DNA from: Bacillota bacterium
Lineage (GTDB): Bacteria; Bacillota; Clostridia; Acetivibrionales; DSM-1351
DNA length: 64,000 nt
Direction of reading: 5' to 3'
Assembly (NCBI GenBank): GCA_023400235.1
Contig: JAEXFI010000045.1
Span: 310,001-374,000 of the forward strand
Below are positions 27,429 to 36,274 of the stretch, piece by piece. The notes below the pieces were generated by a model, which was not told where the DNA came from, searched no databases, and worked only from the letters and a program-made list of their open reading frames with translations. The position numbers were made by a program, and so were the translations under genes. Each line of letters starts with the position of its first letter. Position 1 is the stretch's first letter.

Positions 27429-28073
27429 TCATTTACTCTCAGCCAAAAAGAAATTGTCCAGGTATTCCTGCAGTCTTTGATAATATTTCCCCACATGAAC
27501 GCCGTCAACCAGGGCGTGGTTGACCTGCACTGAAAAGGGCAGCAGGATTTTGTCATTGAGCGTGAAGTATTTTCCCCAGGACAGCCTTGGCACCGAGTCA
27601 TTTTTATTCAGATGGAAGGTATGGGATATATGTGTGAAGGACACCCATGGAATGCAGGTTATATACACAAAATCATCCCTGCCCGCATTTTCCTTTATGG
27701 GAAAATACTCTGTCTGGGTTCGGGCTTTTTCATCAGCCGCTCTTGCAAATTCCCTGATATCCTCCTGTAGCCCAACGGTAACAAGCTTGAAAAGCTCTTC
27801 CTCATCCTTTAGCCAGGTAAAGGACGGAGTCAGCTTATCATGCAGCACAACCCGGTCCTCACGTATCCTGTAACGGAAATTGATTATTTCGTTTGCTGCT
27901 TGTGTTGCGGCATAAATCATGGAATAATAAAACGGAAGTCCTTTTTGCCTTATCAGGCTTAAAAAGCTTGTTATATCAATATTGGCACAAATATTATATT
28001 GAGCGTAATCTGCCCGGTGAAAAAAGTCAAAATGTTCTTTTCTCCCCCAATTGTTCATATCTACAAATTCCAT
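27429..28073 (-). CDS. Chloramphenicol acetyltransferase-like acyltransferase
   Basis: This 214-residue protein matches type-A CAT enzymes: FPIKENAGRDDFVYITCIPWVSFTHISH and the catalytic loop VQVNHALVDGVHVGKYYQRLQ with His and Asp in place. CAT transfers acetyl from acetyl-CoA to chloramphenicol; chromosomal relatives may modify other hydroxyl substrates. Its start overlaps the end of the phosphopantetheinyl transferase gene by 13 bp, so it belongs to a four-gene run (29849-27429) with secondary-metabolism character. A true resistance role cannot be read from sequence alone. Confidence 0.88.
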   Translation of the reverse strand: MEFVDMNNWGRKEHFDFFHRADYAQYNICANIDITSFLSLIRQKGLPFYYSMIYAATQAANEIINFRYRIREDRVVLHDKLTPSFTWLKDEEELFKLVTVGLQEDIREFARAADEKARTQTEYFPIKENAGRDDFVYITCIPWVSFTHISHTFHLNKNDSVPRLSWGKYFTLNDKILLPFSVQVNHALVDGVHVGKYYQRLQEYLDNFFLAESK

Positions 28074-28786
28074 GTTGGCTGTCCCTTCCCTTCAAATAGT
28101 CTTAAAGCTCTTTCATATAATTCGTTTGCTTCCATGAATCCCACCCTCTCAGGAAAACCGATGTCACAGGAACAGGCCACCATCTTATAGCCCTGCTCCA
28201 CAAAATACTTTTTAAAGAAATAAGCCTCCGGCTGGCTTTTGGAATCCAGCCTTACAGCCTGCTCACCTATATTGACCGAAAAGGAGTCCAGAGGTATGGA
28301 CAGTCCCTTGCCTATTGCCTTGATATAGCTTTCCTTGGAGGCCCATAGCTCATAAAAAAACTCTTCCCTGTGGGCTTCCTCCTTGCTCATAAGACTCTCA
28401 AACTCCTGCTTTGAAAAGAATCTTTCTGCAATCCTCAGGTCAATTGGCTTTATCTGCTCTATATCAATTCCCACCGGCCTGTCAGCCAGGGCACAAACCA
28501 CCCACCTGCCTGAATGGGAGGTGTTGTACTGTATACCATAATAATTTGACACAAAGGGCTTACCGTACTCATTTGTACTGAAAAGCAGCTCCTGGTTGTT
28601 CACCTTCAGTCTGCCGCACACCAGATATCTTACCAAAACATCTGATATCAAGGTCCTGAGGGCATCCTCGTATTTATAAAACCTGACCACCCTTTCCTGC
28701 TTTTCAGCAGCTATACAAGTTAGCAGCCGGGCATATTTACTTTTTTCAAAAGCATAGTCCAGCCTCACTGCATATATTTCCAGCAT
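28061..28786 (-). CDS. 4'-phosphopantetheinyl transferase (Sfp type)
   Basis: This 241-residue protein has the Sfp-family Mg/CoA motifs VGIDIEQI (about residues 103-110) and FYELWASKESYIKAIGKGLSIPLDSF (about 145-170). Such enzymes attach the phosphopantetheine arm of CoA to carrier proteins of non-ribosomal peptide or polyketide synthases. It lies 5 bp after the nitrilase remnant and overlaps the CAT-like gene. No carrier-protein or synthase gene lies in the window, so it must serve one elsewhere. Confidence 0.94.
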   Translation of the reverse strand: MLEIYAVRLDYAFEKSKYARLLTCIAAEKQERVVRFYKYEDALRTLISDVLVRYLVCGRLKVNNQELLFSTNEYGKPFVSNYYGIQYNTSHSGRWVVCALADRPVGIDIEQIKPIDLRIAERFFSKQEFESLMSKEEAHREEFFYELWASKESYIKAIGKGLSIPLDSFSVNIGEQAVRLDSKSQPEAYFFKKYFVEQGYKMVACSCDIGFPERVGFMEANELYERALRLFEGKGQPTWNL

Positions 28787-28791
28787 ATCTG

Positions 28792-29049
28792 CTACTCTCT
28801 TTTCTTATTGATTGACAGGACAGAATCCAGTCGCAGCTTGTCTGCTCTTATGGGGAACAGTGCTCTTACGCTGCTGCATTCCTTTATATCCATTGTCTGA
28901 ACCACAGCAGCCTCTTGAAGGCTGTCCAGAGCACCCGTCACATTGCCCCAGGGATCAACAATACAGCTGTTTCCGGCAAAGCTCGTTTTACCGTCCATAC
29001 CGCACCAGCAGTCCATTTGAATAACCGCCACTTTCAGAATATCACTCAT
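28792..29049 (-). pseudogene. Internally deleted nitrilase (carbon-nitrogen hydrolase) remnant
   Basis: The 85-residue frame opens like a nitrilase (ILKVAVIQMDCWCG). It then jumps directly to the C-terminal nitrilase stretch SFAGNSCIVDPWGNVTGAL ... ALFPIRADKLR. A normal protein is about 260-280 residues. The missing middle holds the catalytic Glu, Lys and Cys, so no amidase activity is possible. The reading frame is kept across the junction. It sits between the thioesterase and phosphopantetheinyl transferase genes. Confidence 0.75.
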
Positions 29050-29102
29050 ACGTAACCTACCGATTCACAAATAAGCTTTCCAAAATAACAACGTTCCTGT
29101 AG

Positions 29103-29849
29103 TTACCCTTCCAGACCGTCACGGTTACTGTTTCCACTATATGAGCAATTTAATAAGATATCATTTATTGCAGCTGTAACTCGCTCTATATCCTCCACAA
29201 TGAAAAAATGCCCGCTGTCAAAGCCATAGACCTTGCATGCCTTCAAGGAAAACCTTTCATAGCGCTGCATATCCTGTTCCGTCATTTCGTCCTTTTTGCC
29301 GTAAAATGCGGAAATGCTGCAATCCAGCTTATAGCCCTTCTGTGAAAAGGAATGGGTTTCAATTATTCTGAAATCATTTCGAATTATTGGTAAAAATATT
29401 TCCATCAATTTTCTTTGAGCTAATATTTCCTCAGTCATACCGCCATATTTTTTCACCTCATGGAGAAATTCATCATTGGGCAGCTTGTGGTACTTTGTAG
29501 CCTCCTTGCAGTCATCGGGCGGCTTCCTCCCTGAAAGGAACAGGTGCGCCAGCGGAGGCAGATTATTCTCGTAAATCTTATAGGCCAGTTCAAGAGCTAT
29601 AAGACTGCCCATGCTGTGCCCAAATATGGCATAGGGCGTGTCAGGAGTTATTTCCTCCTTCAACTGCCCGTAAACATCTGTCACTGCTTCTTCAATATCC
29701 CTGTACTGGTCGCTGGTAAACCTTTTTCCCCTGCCTGCCAGCTCCAGCTGTATAATATCTATATCCCGGTTCAGGTAGGGTCTCCACTTGCCATATACTG
29801 ACGCAGAGCCTCCTGCGTATGGAATACAGAATAATTTTATCTTTGTCAT
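29103..29849 (-). CDS. Type II thioesterase (surfactin/gramicidin type)
   Basis: This 248-residue alpha/beta hydrolase has the editing-thioesterase hallmarks: IPYAGGSASVYGKW, the Ser nucleophile in FGHSMGSLIALELAYK, and the catalytic His in GFDSGHFFIVED. It removes wrongly loaded acyl groups from carrier proteins of peptide or polyketide synthases. AGGTG precedes the ATG. First gene of the run ending with the CAT-like gene, but no synthase is present nearby. Confidence 0.93.
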   Translation of the reverse strand: MTKIKLFCIPYAGGSASVYGKWRPYLNRDIDIIQLELAGRGKRFTSDQYRDIEEAVTDVYGQLKEEITPDTPYAIFGHSMGSLIALELAYKIYENNLPPLAHLFLSGRKPPDDCKEATKYHKLPNDEFLHEVKKYGGMTEEILAQRKLMEIFLPIIRNDFRIIETHSFSQKGYKLDCSISAFYGKKDEMTEQDMQRYERFSLKACKVYGFDSGHFFIVEDIERVTAAINDILLNCSYSGNSNRDGLEG

Positions 29850-30048
29850 CCAATCACCTGCTAATGTTATTTAATCTGAATTGCACTAAAGGTACTAACA
29901 CAAAAGCTTTTATTAAAAATTTTCCGTCTTCAGCATTATATTTCATATAATAACATTTTAACAGATATTTGTAAAAACTGTTTTTGCTTATCTTACAGGT
30001 TTCTTTTTGAATTTTATTATTAAGGTTTATTAAGAAAGGTGCTTAAAT

Positions 30049-30069
30049 AGGGGTGTATTTTACACCCCT
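30049..30069 (-). terminator. Stem-loop after the 30089-30757 gene
   Basis: A 9-bp perfect stem AGGGGTGTA/TACACCCCT (30049-30057 with 30061-30069) is followed on the minus strand by ATTT. It is a weak intrinsic terminator. The rest of 29850-30048 is AT-rich with no gene seen. Confidence 0.6.
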
Positions 30070-30088
30070 GTAGCTGAAGCAGCTGCTT

Positions 30089-30757
30089 CTATTTTTTCTC
30101 AGCTGTGTTTTTGATTGCTTTTTTTATTGAGTCAACAACAGAGTCTTCCGGGACACTGTCCTTAATTATCTGAAAATCATTACTTTTACTGGTTTTACCG
30201 TTCACAAGGAGCATACTGCCCTGCTGGGGATTTATTAGGGAAGCAGGTGTCTTATATTTATATTCATCGCTATCGAACGTTTTTAAGAATAGAAGTCTGT
30301 CTTCTCCTTCCTTAAAAAATTCAACTTCTTTCTCAATACGTTGAACACCGTTGTATAACCCACCAATTTGCTTAACTTTAACGAGGTCGTCTTTATTTAT
30401 ATTACCTTTAATAACCTTTTCCACGCAGAATTCCGATACAGTATAAATGTCCTTTATTAAGTCTCCTATTTGAAGCTCCTGAGGAGCATTTACCTTAACA
30501 ACCCTGCCAATGAATATCAAATCAGCCGCTGCAGCAAGCTCTTCACTATTTTTGAAATACGCATATGAGGCAGTGGTAATTCTTTTTGATGGTTCATTAT
30601 CTGGAATATCAGTATTAACAGATGAGGCCTGCGAAATACTTTCAGAAGCTATGTCTGAAAATACCTTAACAGGTCTTTGATTGATAAATATAATAGCAGC
30701 GGCAACAATTACAGCTATAACCAATAAAGAAAGTATTATGTTTTTTTTATTTTTCAT
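30089..30757 (-). CDS. Hypothetical membrane-anchored extracytoplasmic protein
   Basis: This 222-residue protein has a Lys-rich N-terminus and one membrane segment (about residues 8-27), then a Ser-rich linker and a soluble domain outside the membrane. The domain opens with YFKNSEELAAAADLIFIGRVV and has repeated beta-strand patterns (VEFFKEGEDRLLFLKTF). I cannot name the family. AAGGAAATAATC precedes the ATG. It has its own terminator, so it is probably monocistronic. Confidence 0.75.
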   Translation of the reverse strand: MKNKKNIILSLLVIAVIVAAAIIFINQRPVKVFSDIASESISQASSVNTDIPDNEPSKRITTASYAYFKNSEELAAAADLIFIGRVVKVNAPQELQIGDLIKDIYTVSEFCVEKVIKGNINKDDLVKVKQIGGLYNGVQRIEKEVEFFKEGEDRLLFLKTFDSDEYKYKTPASLINPQQGSMLLVNGKTSKSNDFQIIKDSVPEDSVVDSIKKAIKNTAEKK

Positions 30758-30852
30758 ATTGATTATTTCCTTTTCGCTTTATTAAAGGGTATTTTAAAGT
30801 TATTCACACCCCACCTGCCTTACAAATCCATCTTAATTCCGTTATTCTTCAG

Positions 30853-31152
30853 CTATTCTTTCCTTCTCTCATAATCAGACAGAATAGAGGCAACCAAATC
30901 CCAAAACTTCTGTGAATGGTTCTTTTCAAACATATGGCACATTTCATGGACTACGATATAATCCAGCACTGGTGACGGAGCCATTATACATTTCCAGTTA
31001 AACAGCAGTTCATTTCTGGAAGTACAGCTTGCCCACCTTTTCTGCTGGTCTTTAACTCGGATATATGCTGGTTTTTTATGAAACTTGCTCTCATAAAACA
31101 AGCATTTATTAAAGCTCGTCCGGGAGTGAATAGCACTTTCCTTCAAAACCAA
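30853..31152 (-). pseudogene. C-terminal fragment of a YgjP/SprT-like zinc metallopeptidase
   Basis: The 99-residue frame carries the catalytic part of the DUF45/YgjP family: KRWASCTSRNELLFNW, VVHEMCHMFEKNHSQKFW (HExxH plus third ligand). Intact members are about 230 residues, so the N-terminal half is missing. It opens at a TTG that overlaps the end of the radical SAM gene at 31143 by 10 bp and could be coupled to it. The zinc site is intact, so a short functional form is not excluded. Confidence 0.65.
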
Positions 31153-32459
31153 CCGTCATTCCGTGTCTCATACGCACTTTTCCTCCAGGACCTGATAAAA
31201 AGCCTGGGATAGAAAAGCAGGTGCAGCAGGTAAAAACGCATTTTAAACTCAAAGGCACTCATGTGCAGGGGTTTTACGGTAATATGCGCCCCATCCATTT
31301 TTTTTGAAGACAGGTGCTTCACCTGTGCCTCATATTCTTCATAGGCCGCTGTTCCCTTGTAGGGGGTAAAAATTCCGAAAACCACCCACAGCAGCTTCTT
31401 CTTCCTTATAAAGCTGACCAGCTCCTTGAAATACCGTCGGTTGGACTCATGGCTGAGGACAAACAGGCCATTGCAGACTATATTATTCTCTCTGAGTATT
31501 TCTATGGCCTCTTCATTTATATTTCGCGTGGTTTCCTTGTTGTAAACGTCCAGCAGCTTGTCGGTAACGGCTTCCAGCCCCACCATTATGTCCCGCACTC
31601 CAGCCTGGTACAAAAGTGGCATTATTTCTCTGTTTCTGACTATACTGTCGGCTCTTCCGTAAATCATCAGCTTCTTTTTAATACCGCCGTCTATGATTTT
31701 GTTGCAAAAAGCCCTTACCCTCTCTGTATTTATAAGGAAATCGTCATCCATAATCCAGATGTTTTTATGTTCAATCTCACGGATTTCCTCCAGCAGCTCC
31801 TCCATATCCCGCTCTGTATACTGACCGTTGTTCATTCTGGTACAGTAGCAGAAGCTGCAATTATAGGGACAGGAGAAAGAGCCTCTGACAATGGCATAGC
31901 TGCCCTTGCACAGAATGAAGTTTTTACTGAGCCCTTTGTAAAACTCCCGTCTGTCAGGCTTCACATGATATCTGCAGATTGCGGGGGATTTCTCCCGAAA
32001 GACCCATTTTCCGGAATTGTCCTTAAAAGCAATTCCGTTTTCTTTCTTGAGAACAGCAGTATCAAAATTTTCCCTATAGCAGCGCTCAAGTGATTCCAAG
32101 CCGTTGTCATAGCAGACATAGTCCACCTCCTCAATGCAAAAATCCTTGTAGTTCAGCTCCACATGGGGCCCGCCCATAAGAATTTTCAGCTGGGGAAGTT
32201 TTTTCTTCAGCCTTCTGGCTGAATCCAGACAGTAATCTACAGAATTGGCATTGACATGAAAGCCTATATGAGTATAGCCCTGGCTTTTTATTTTGTGAAG
32301 CAGCCTCTCAAATAGAAAGAGGTTTACCATATTAAAGGCGTCAAAAATTTCATAATATATATTTATTCCATTAAGCATACCACCCACATATTCCAGACCC
32401 AGCGGCTCAAGATTTACAAGTATGGAGGAATATTTGGGCCGAACCAGCAGTACTTTCAT
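31143..32459 (-). CDS. Cobalamin-binding-type radical SAM protein (third of three)
   Basis: This 438-residue protein has an N-terminal B12-binding-like Rossmann part (VLLVRPKYSS, IGFHVNANS, LMGGPHVELN; no DxHxxG motif). A radical SAM TIM barrel follows, with CPYNCSFCYC (CxxxCxxC plus one extra Cys), IWIMDDDFL and GLEAV. It resembles the protein at 33848-35245 (shared YGRAD, DDDFL and HITVKP/HVTVRP segments), so the two are paralogues. Such enzymes commonly methylate or rearrange unactivated carbons. AAAGGAGAG precedes the ATG. A hairpin lies in the 76-bp gap upstream. Substrate unknown. Confidence 0.9.
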   Translation of the reverse strand: MKVLLVRPKYSSILVNLEPLGLEYVGGMLNGINIYYEIFDAFNMVNLFLFERLLHKIKSQGYTHIGFHVNANSVDYCLDSARRLKKKLPQLKILMGGPHVELNYKDFCIEEVDYVCYDNGLESLERCYRENFDTAVLKKENGIAFKDNSGKWVFREKSPAICRYHVKPDRREFYKGLSKNFILCKGSYAIVRGSFSCPYNCSFCYCTRMNNGQYTERDMEELLEEIREIEHKNIWIMDDDFLINTERVRAFCNKIIDGGIKKKLMIYGRADSIVRNREIMPLLYQAGVRDIMVGLEAVTDKLLDVYNKETTRNINEEAIEILRENNIVCNGLFVLSHESNRRYFKELVSFIRKKKLLWVVFGIFTPYKGTAAYEEYEAQVKHLSSKKMDGAHITVKPLHMSAFEFKMRFYLLHLLFYPRLFIRSWRKSAYETRNDGWF

Positions 32460-32475
32460 AAGCTCTCCTTTATGT

Positions 32476-32510
32476 GGTCCGCCACTTAAAATATAGGTTT
32501 GGCGGCGGAC
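32476..32510 (-). other. Hairpin between two radical SAM genes
   Basis: CCGCCA (32479-32484) pairs with TGGCGG (32500-32505), with further GTCC/GGAC pairing across a small bulge. There is no U-tract. A second small dyad ACCCTG/CAGGGT lies at about 32512-32524. Probably RNA processing or differential-expression elements within the operon. Confidence 0.45.
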
Positions 32511-32535
32511 AGTGACCCTGTCAGGGTTGTATCCC

Positions 32536-33855
32536 TTAAAAAATATTTGGGGGGATTTTACGCTTTATGTACGAGCGGTAGTGCAGGTTGACGAAAAACG
32601 CAAAAACATAGAGCAGGGGCTTTTTGAGAAAATTTGGATGAAACAGTGTCCTGCGTATTATGCCTCCTATGCTGAAAACCTTTTCGTTCAGCTTCCAGTA
32701 CGCATCCTCCAGCTCCTCCGGCTCCATATTCGCCGGCTGGTAAACAGGCTTTGTACCGTCAAAATTTGAAATGTCCTCCGTCAGCAGCCTGCCCTCCTCC
32801 TTGAATTCATTATACAGAGGAGTAGAGGGTATGGGCGTGAGTATGTAGAACCTTGGAATGGCTATTCGGGCTTTTTCAACAAAACGGGCGGTTTCTTCCA
32901 GGCTGCCCTTCGTATCGCTGTCCGTTCCCGCTATCATTTCGCTGGACACAAGAATTCCCGCCTTATGGATTTTCTCTATGAGAGTCAGATGCTCCTCCAC
33001 TCTCAGCCACGGCTTACCCAGGCGGTCAATACCCTCCTGTGTTATGCTTTCAATACCGAAGCTAAGCATGGATACACCGGCCTCCGCAGCCAGCTTCAGG
33101 AGCTTTTCATTTTTGGCCAGCTGTATTGAGCACTGGCTGCTCCACCGCATTTTCAGCGGCTTTATGGCAAGGCACAGCTCCTCAAAGAAGGCAGGATTTC
33201 CAATAATATTGTCGTCAATCATGTAAAATTCCTTCATTCCCATATCCCGGATGGCTGAAATATCCCGGATTATTTCGGGTATGGGGCGAACCATATACCT
33301 TTGCCTGTACAAGCAGGCTATGGAGCAGAAGGAACAGCTGTGTGGACAGCCCCGGCCCGCCTGAACGGGCAGCATGGTACCGATGGGCTTTTCCATAAGC
33401 AGGTCATACCGCGGAATAGGAAGATTATTCAGATTGTCCACGGGATTTCTATATATGGGCTTGAGCTCCCCGTTTTCAAAATCCCTCAGCACCTGAGGGA
33501 AGGATATCTCTCCGTCCCCTATGGTTATGCTGTCAACCTTCCCAGAGGCATATTCATGGGCCAGGGACACCATGTAGCCCCCCATAATGACGGTTTTTCC
33601 TCTTTTCTTAAACTCACGGGCTATCTCAAGTCCATGCAGGGCAGCATATCCCATACTTCCGATTCCAATAATATCGGCACTGGTATCATAGTCAATATCC
33701 TCTATTACCTCGCATTGAATGCGCACCTTCCAGTGCTTCGGCGCATACGCCGCAAGAAAAGGGTGGGACAGGCTGGGAAGGTACAATCGGTCCTGCTTGC
33801 ATATTTCTCCGCTTCCGGTTATCTGCGTTGGTTGGATAAACAATATCTCAGGCAT
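32536..33855 (-). CDS. Cobalamin-binding-type radical SAM protein (second of three)
   Basis: This 439-residue protein has a B12-binding-like N-domain (DIIGIGSMGYAALHGLEIAREFKKRGKTVIMGGYMVSL) and a radical SAM core with GRGCPHSCSFCSIACLY and MIDDNIIG. A C-terminal extension ends in a hydrophobic/basic stretch (LLYVFAFFVNLHYRSYIKRK), hinting at membrane association. It belongs to the BchE/magnesium-protoporphyrin-cyclase-like branch by layout. It overlaps the upstream radical SAM gene by 8 bp, and GGAGG lies 6 bp before the ATG. Substrate unknown. Confidence 0.9.
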   Translation of the reverse strand: MPEILFIQPTQITGSGEICKQDRLYLPSLSHPFLAAYAPKHWKVRIQCEVIEDIDYDTSADIIGIGSMGYAALHGLEIAREFKKRGKTVIMGGYMVSLAHEYASGKVDSITIGDGEISFPQVLRDFENGELKPIYRNPVDNLNNLPIPRYDLLMEKPIGTMLPVQAGRGCPHSCSFCSIACLYRQRYMVRPIPEIIRDISAIRDMGMKEFYMIDDNIIGNPAFFEELCLAIKPLKMRWSSQCSIQLAKNEKLLKLAAEAGVSMLSFGIESITQEGIDRLGKPWLRVEEHLTLIEKIHKAGILVSSEMIAGTDSDTKGSLEETARFVEKARIAIPRFYILTPIPSTPLYNEFKEEGRLLTEDISNFDGTKPVYQPANMEPEELEDAYWKLNEKVFSIGGIIRRTLFHPNFLKKPLLYVFAFFVNLHYRSYIKRKIPPNIF

Positions 33856-35245
33856 GTCCGGCCTCCTTCATTTTTTGTCTGTACTGCCTGTAAACCATGG
33901 TACTGCCTAAAAGCATTTTCAGCAGCATTTTTATGGGATACGTCCTTACATATTCAAAAATTATTCCCGGCCGGAACAATATCCTCCGGTACAGTTTAAT
34001 TATCTCACCGTAATATTCCCTTTCAGAAAGCTTTTTGGGTCTCACTGTCACATGGGCCAAATCCCACTTGTGGTAATCCTGCCTGGAGACAGTCACCTCA
34101 CTGTCCGGAAGGCTTATATCCGTTCCCGGCAGAGGAGTAAAGGGCTGAAGATTTACATAGGTTATGCCCATGTTCAGCAGCTGTCTCCCGCACTCCGCAA
34201 ATTCCTCCCGGCCCCAGTCCGGCGACAGTATGACGGTGGCAAAGCAATCCACCTTGTTCTCCTTAAGCACCCTTATTGCCTCCCGGTTGATTTCAAGGGA
34301 GGTGTTTTTTGAGTAGGCAGCCAGCTCCTCTTCAAAGACCGACTCTATCCCCACTATGACAGTTTTCAGACCCACCTCCCGGAAGCTTTTTATTATATCG
34401 GGGTTTTTTGCAATAAAGTCCGCCCGTCCATATACTAAAAAGGTCTTTCTTATATTTCTTTCCCTGAGGGCTTCTATAAAGCCCATGAGCCTTTCCCGGC
34501 CAAAGAGAAAGTCATCGTCCACGATATAGATATGTTCCTCTGCAATGCTTTCAATTTCTGCTATTACCTGCTCCAGCGCTCTTTCGGCATAAGCGCCGCC
34601 CGTAATTTTTCTGCAGAAGCAAAAATTGCAGGAGTAAGGACAGCCAAAGGCTGTTTTTAAAAGAGCTACAGGGTGATGGAAAATGTAGAAATATTTATCT
34701 CTGTATTTCTGAGTAAGGTCACGTCTGGGAAACTCCGGATATGTGGCCGGGTCAATGGCCGCCAGGGGCAGACTGGAGGATTCCTTTCTGCCCAGCACTC
34801 CCTCCGGCTTGGGGCCTGAACCCTGAATATGGTCAAAGAGCTTTTTAAAGCTTGTAAGGGTGTCTCTGACAACCCGGAAATCCACATAGGGGCTCTCAAG
34901 GTCCTCGGGGCATACCTCACAGTGAACGCCTCCGCAGATGGTGACAACGTCAGAGTTGAAGTCCTTGGCAAGCCTGCAATACTCCAGCATCTCCGGAATA
35001 TTTGTAATATAACCCGTCACACAAACAACCCGGGGCCTTTCCCTATGTATTATTTCTTCAATGGAGTCCTTTTCCATAATCATGTCCGCAATAACGGGAC
35101 GGCAGTTCCCGGGCAGGACCGCTGCAAGCACTTCCAGCTCCAGAGGCTCCACCTTCATAACATATTGCAGCCCAATAGTTTCTGCATGGGGTCCGGGCCT
35201 TACCAGCAGAACCTTCAACTCCCCGGCATCATTTTTAAATGTCAT
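33848..35245 (-). CDS. Cobalamin-binding-type radical SAM protein (first of three)
   Basis: This 465-residue protein has an N-terminal B12-binding-like domain (KVLLVRPGPHAETIGLQYV, VVCVTGYITNI, TICGGVHCEV) and a radical SAM barrel with FGCPYSCNFCFC and IYIVDDDFLFGRERL. A C-terminal basic/hydrophobic region follows. It is a paralogue of the 31143-32459 protein. The ATGA overlap with the gene upstream (35242) and the 8-bp overlap downstream show tight coupling. GGAGG precedes the ATG. The family includes methylases and ring-forming enzymes; the reaction here cannot be read. Confidence 0.9.
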   Translation of the reverse strand: MTFKNDAGELKVLLVRPGPHAETIGLQYVMKVEPLELEVLAAVLPGNCRPVIADMIMEKDSIEEIIHRERPRVVCVTGYITNIPEMLEYCRLAKDFNSDVVTICGGVHCEVCPEDLESPYVDFRVVRDTLTSFKKLFDHIQGSGPKPEGVLGRKESSSLPLAAIDPATYPEFPRRDLTQKYRDKYFYIFHHPVALLKTAFGCPYSCNFCFCRKITGGAYAERALEQVIAEIESIAEEHIYIVDDDFLFGRERLMGFIEALRERNIRKTFLVYGRADFIAKNPDIIKSFREVGLKTVIVGIESVFEEELAAYSKNTSLEINREAIRVLKENKVDCFATVILSPDWGREEFAECGRQLLNMGITYVNLQPFTPLPGTDISLPDSEVTVSRQDYHKWDLAHVTVRPKKLSEREYYGEIIKLYRRILFRPGIIFEYVRTYPIKMLLKMLLGSTMVYRQYRQKMKEAGHA

Positions 35246-36243
35246 ATATCTGCTTCCTCCTTGAAAACCCGGTTCCGGGGAAATTTATACCTGTACTCCA
35301 GAATACCGCCTGCCAGCTTGATTACCCTGCTGAAAACCCGCGAGGAATGCTGGGCCAGCATATACTTATCCACTACGCTTCCTCCGGTTCTGAGCTTGGG
35401 AATTTCTGCGGTCTGACCCAGGTCAACATATTCCGCTCCGCCTTCTATCCCCTTCTCAATTATGTCATACAATATATTAAAGTAGGTCTCGTATTCATTG
35501 TTAAGGCTGTACTCTATGCCTCCCAGGAAAAAGTACATTGTCCGCCGGTAAAGAACAGTTATATGCCAGCCCAGCAGCTTGCCTTCCCCATAAAAACGGG
35601 TGAGCCTGAAAACCGGGGGAAGCTCTGCAAAAAACTTGCAGGACAGGGTTTCCAGCTTTCCCCTGCTTCTATTCAGTACATTGAGATACAGCCTGTATTC
35701 TGCCTCTCCAAAAGCTTCGCAGCCGGTAACCACTGTCTTGACATTCCTGAACAGGGTCCTTGACTTTCTGTACCGGCGTCTGTATTCATATCTCATGGCC
35801 CCTTCATATTCTGCAACAGCTTTAAAGGGTGTGGGAACAACTATTGTAGGAAGCGTATGTCCGGTGGCCTGTCCCGATTGCGGCCTATGCTCCAGGTTCA
35901 GGAAAAGCTTCAGCCCCTTTTCCTGCTCAAATATCACCGGCAGCAGCTCCATAGCACATCTTCCCAGAAGCCCGGAAGCGGAAACCGAGCATGGAATACC
36001 GCAAATCCTCATTTTTACCGGGCTCTTTATTTTCAGGTAGGTGAACAAATCCGGAGCCAGGGTATAAACCACCGCCCCTGCCACCAGGACGCCTTCCCTT
36101 TTCAGAACATAATAGCTCTGGCTGCAGGGATTATTTTTCTCGCAGTGTATAAGGAATTCCCTTGTCTGAAAGTACTCCAGGGCAAGCTGATCCCATTCCG
36201 GCGGGATATCCTCTGCGCTATTTATATTTAAGATTTCGTCCAT
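35242..36243 (-). CDS. FemAB/GNAT-like acyltransferase
   Basis: This protein of about 333 residues looks like a tandem GNAT fold of the peptidoglycan-bridge (FemABX) or acyl-homoserine type: an N-terminal half with SYYVLKREGVLVAGAVVY and a C-terminal half with FYGEGKLLGWHITVLYRRTMYFFLGGIEY ... YVDLGQTAEIPKLRTGG. It probably transfers an acyl or aminoacyl group. The ATG at 36243 (MDEILNIN) is chosen for its GCGAGG site; an upstream in-frame ATG at 36303 lies inside the previous gene. Third gene of the radical SAM operon. Confidence 0.75.
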   Translation of the reverse strand: MDEILNINSAEDIPPEWDQLALEYFQTREFLIHCEKNNPCSQSYYVLKREGVLVAGAVVYTLAPDLFTYLKIKSPVKMRICGIPCSVSASGLLGRCAMELLPVIFEQEKGLKLFLNLEHRPQSGQATGHTLPTIVVPTPFKAVAEYEGAMRYEYRRRYRKSRTLFRNVKTVVTGCEAFGEAEYRLYLNVLNRSRGKLETLSCKFFAELPPVFRLTRFYGEGKLLGWHITVLYRRTMYFFLGGIEYSLNNEYETYFNILYDIIEKGIEGGAEYVDLGQTAEIPKLRTGGSVVDKYMLAQHSSRVFSRVIKLAGGILEYRYKFPRNRVFKEEADI

Positions 36244-36274
36244 ATAAACCTCGCTCTTAATAAACCTCGTTTTT

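Noticed and set aside
30076..30089. Palindrome GAAGCAGCTGCTTC at the end of the 30089-30757 gene
   Set aside because: A short self-complementary stretch at the stop codon with no loop or U-tract; probably chance.
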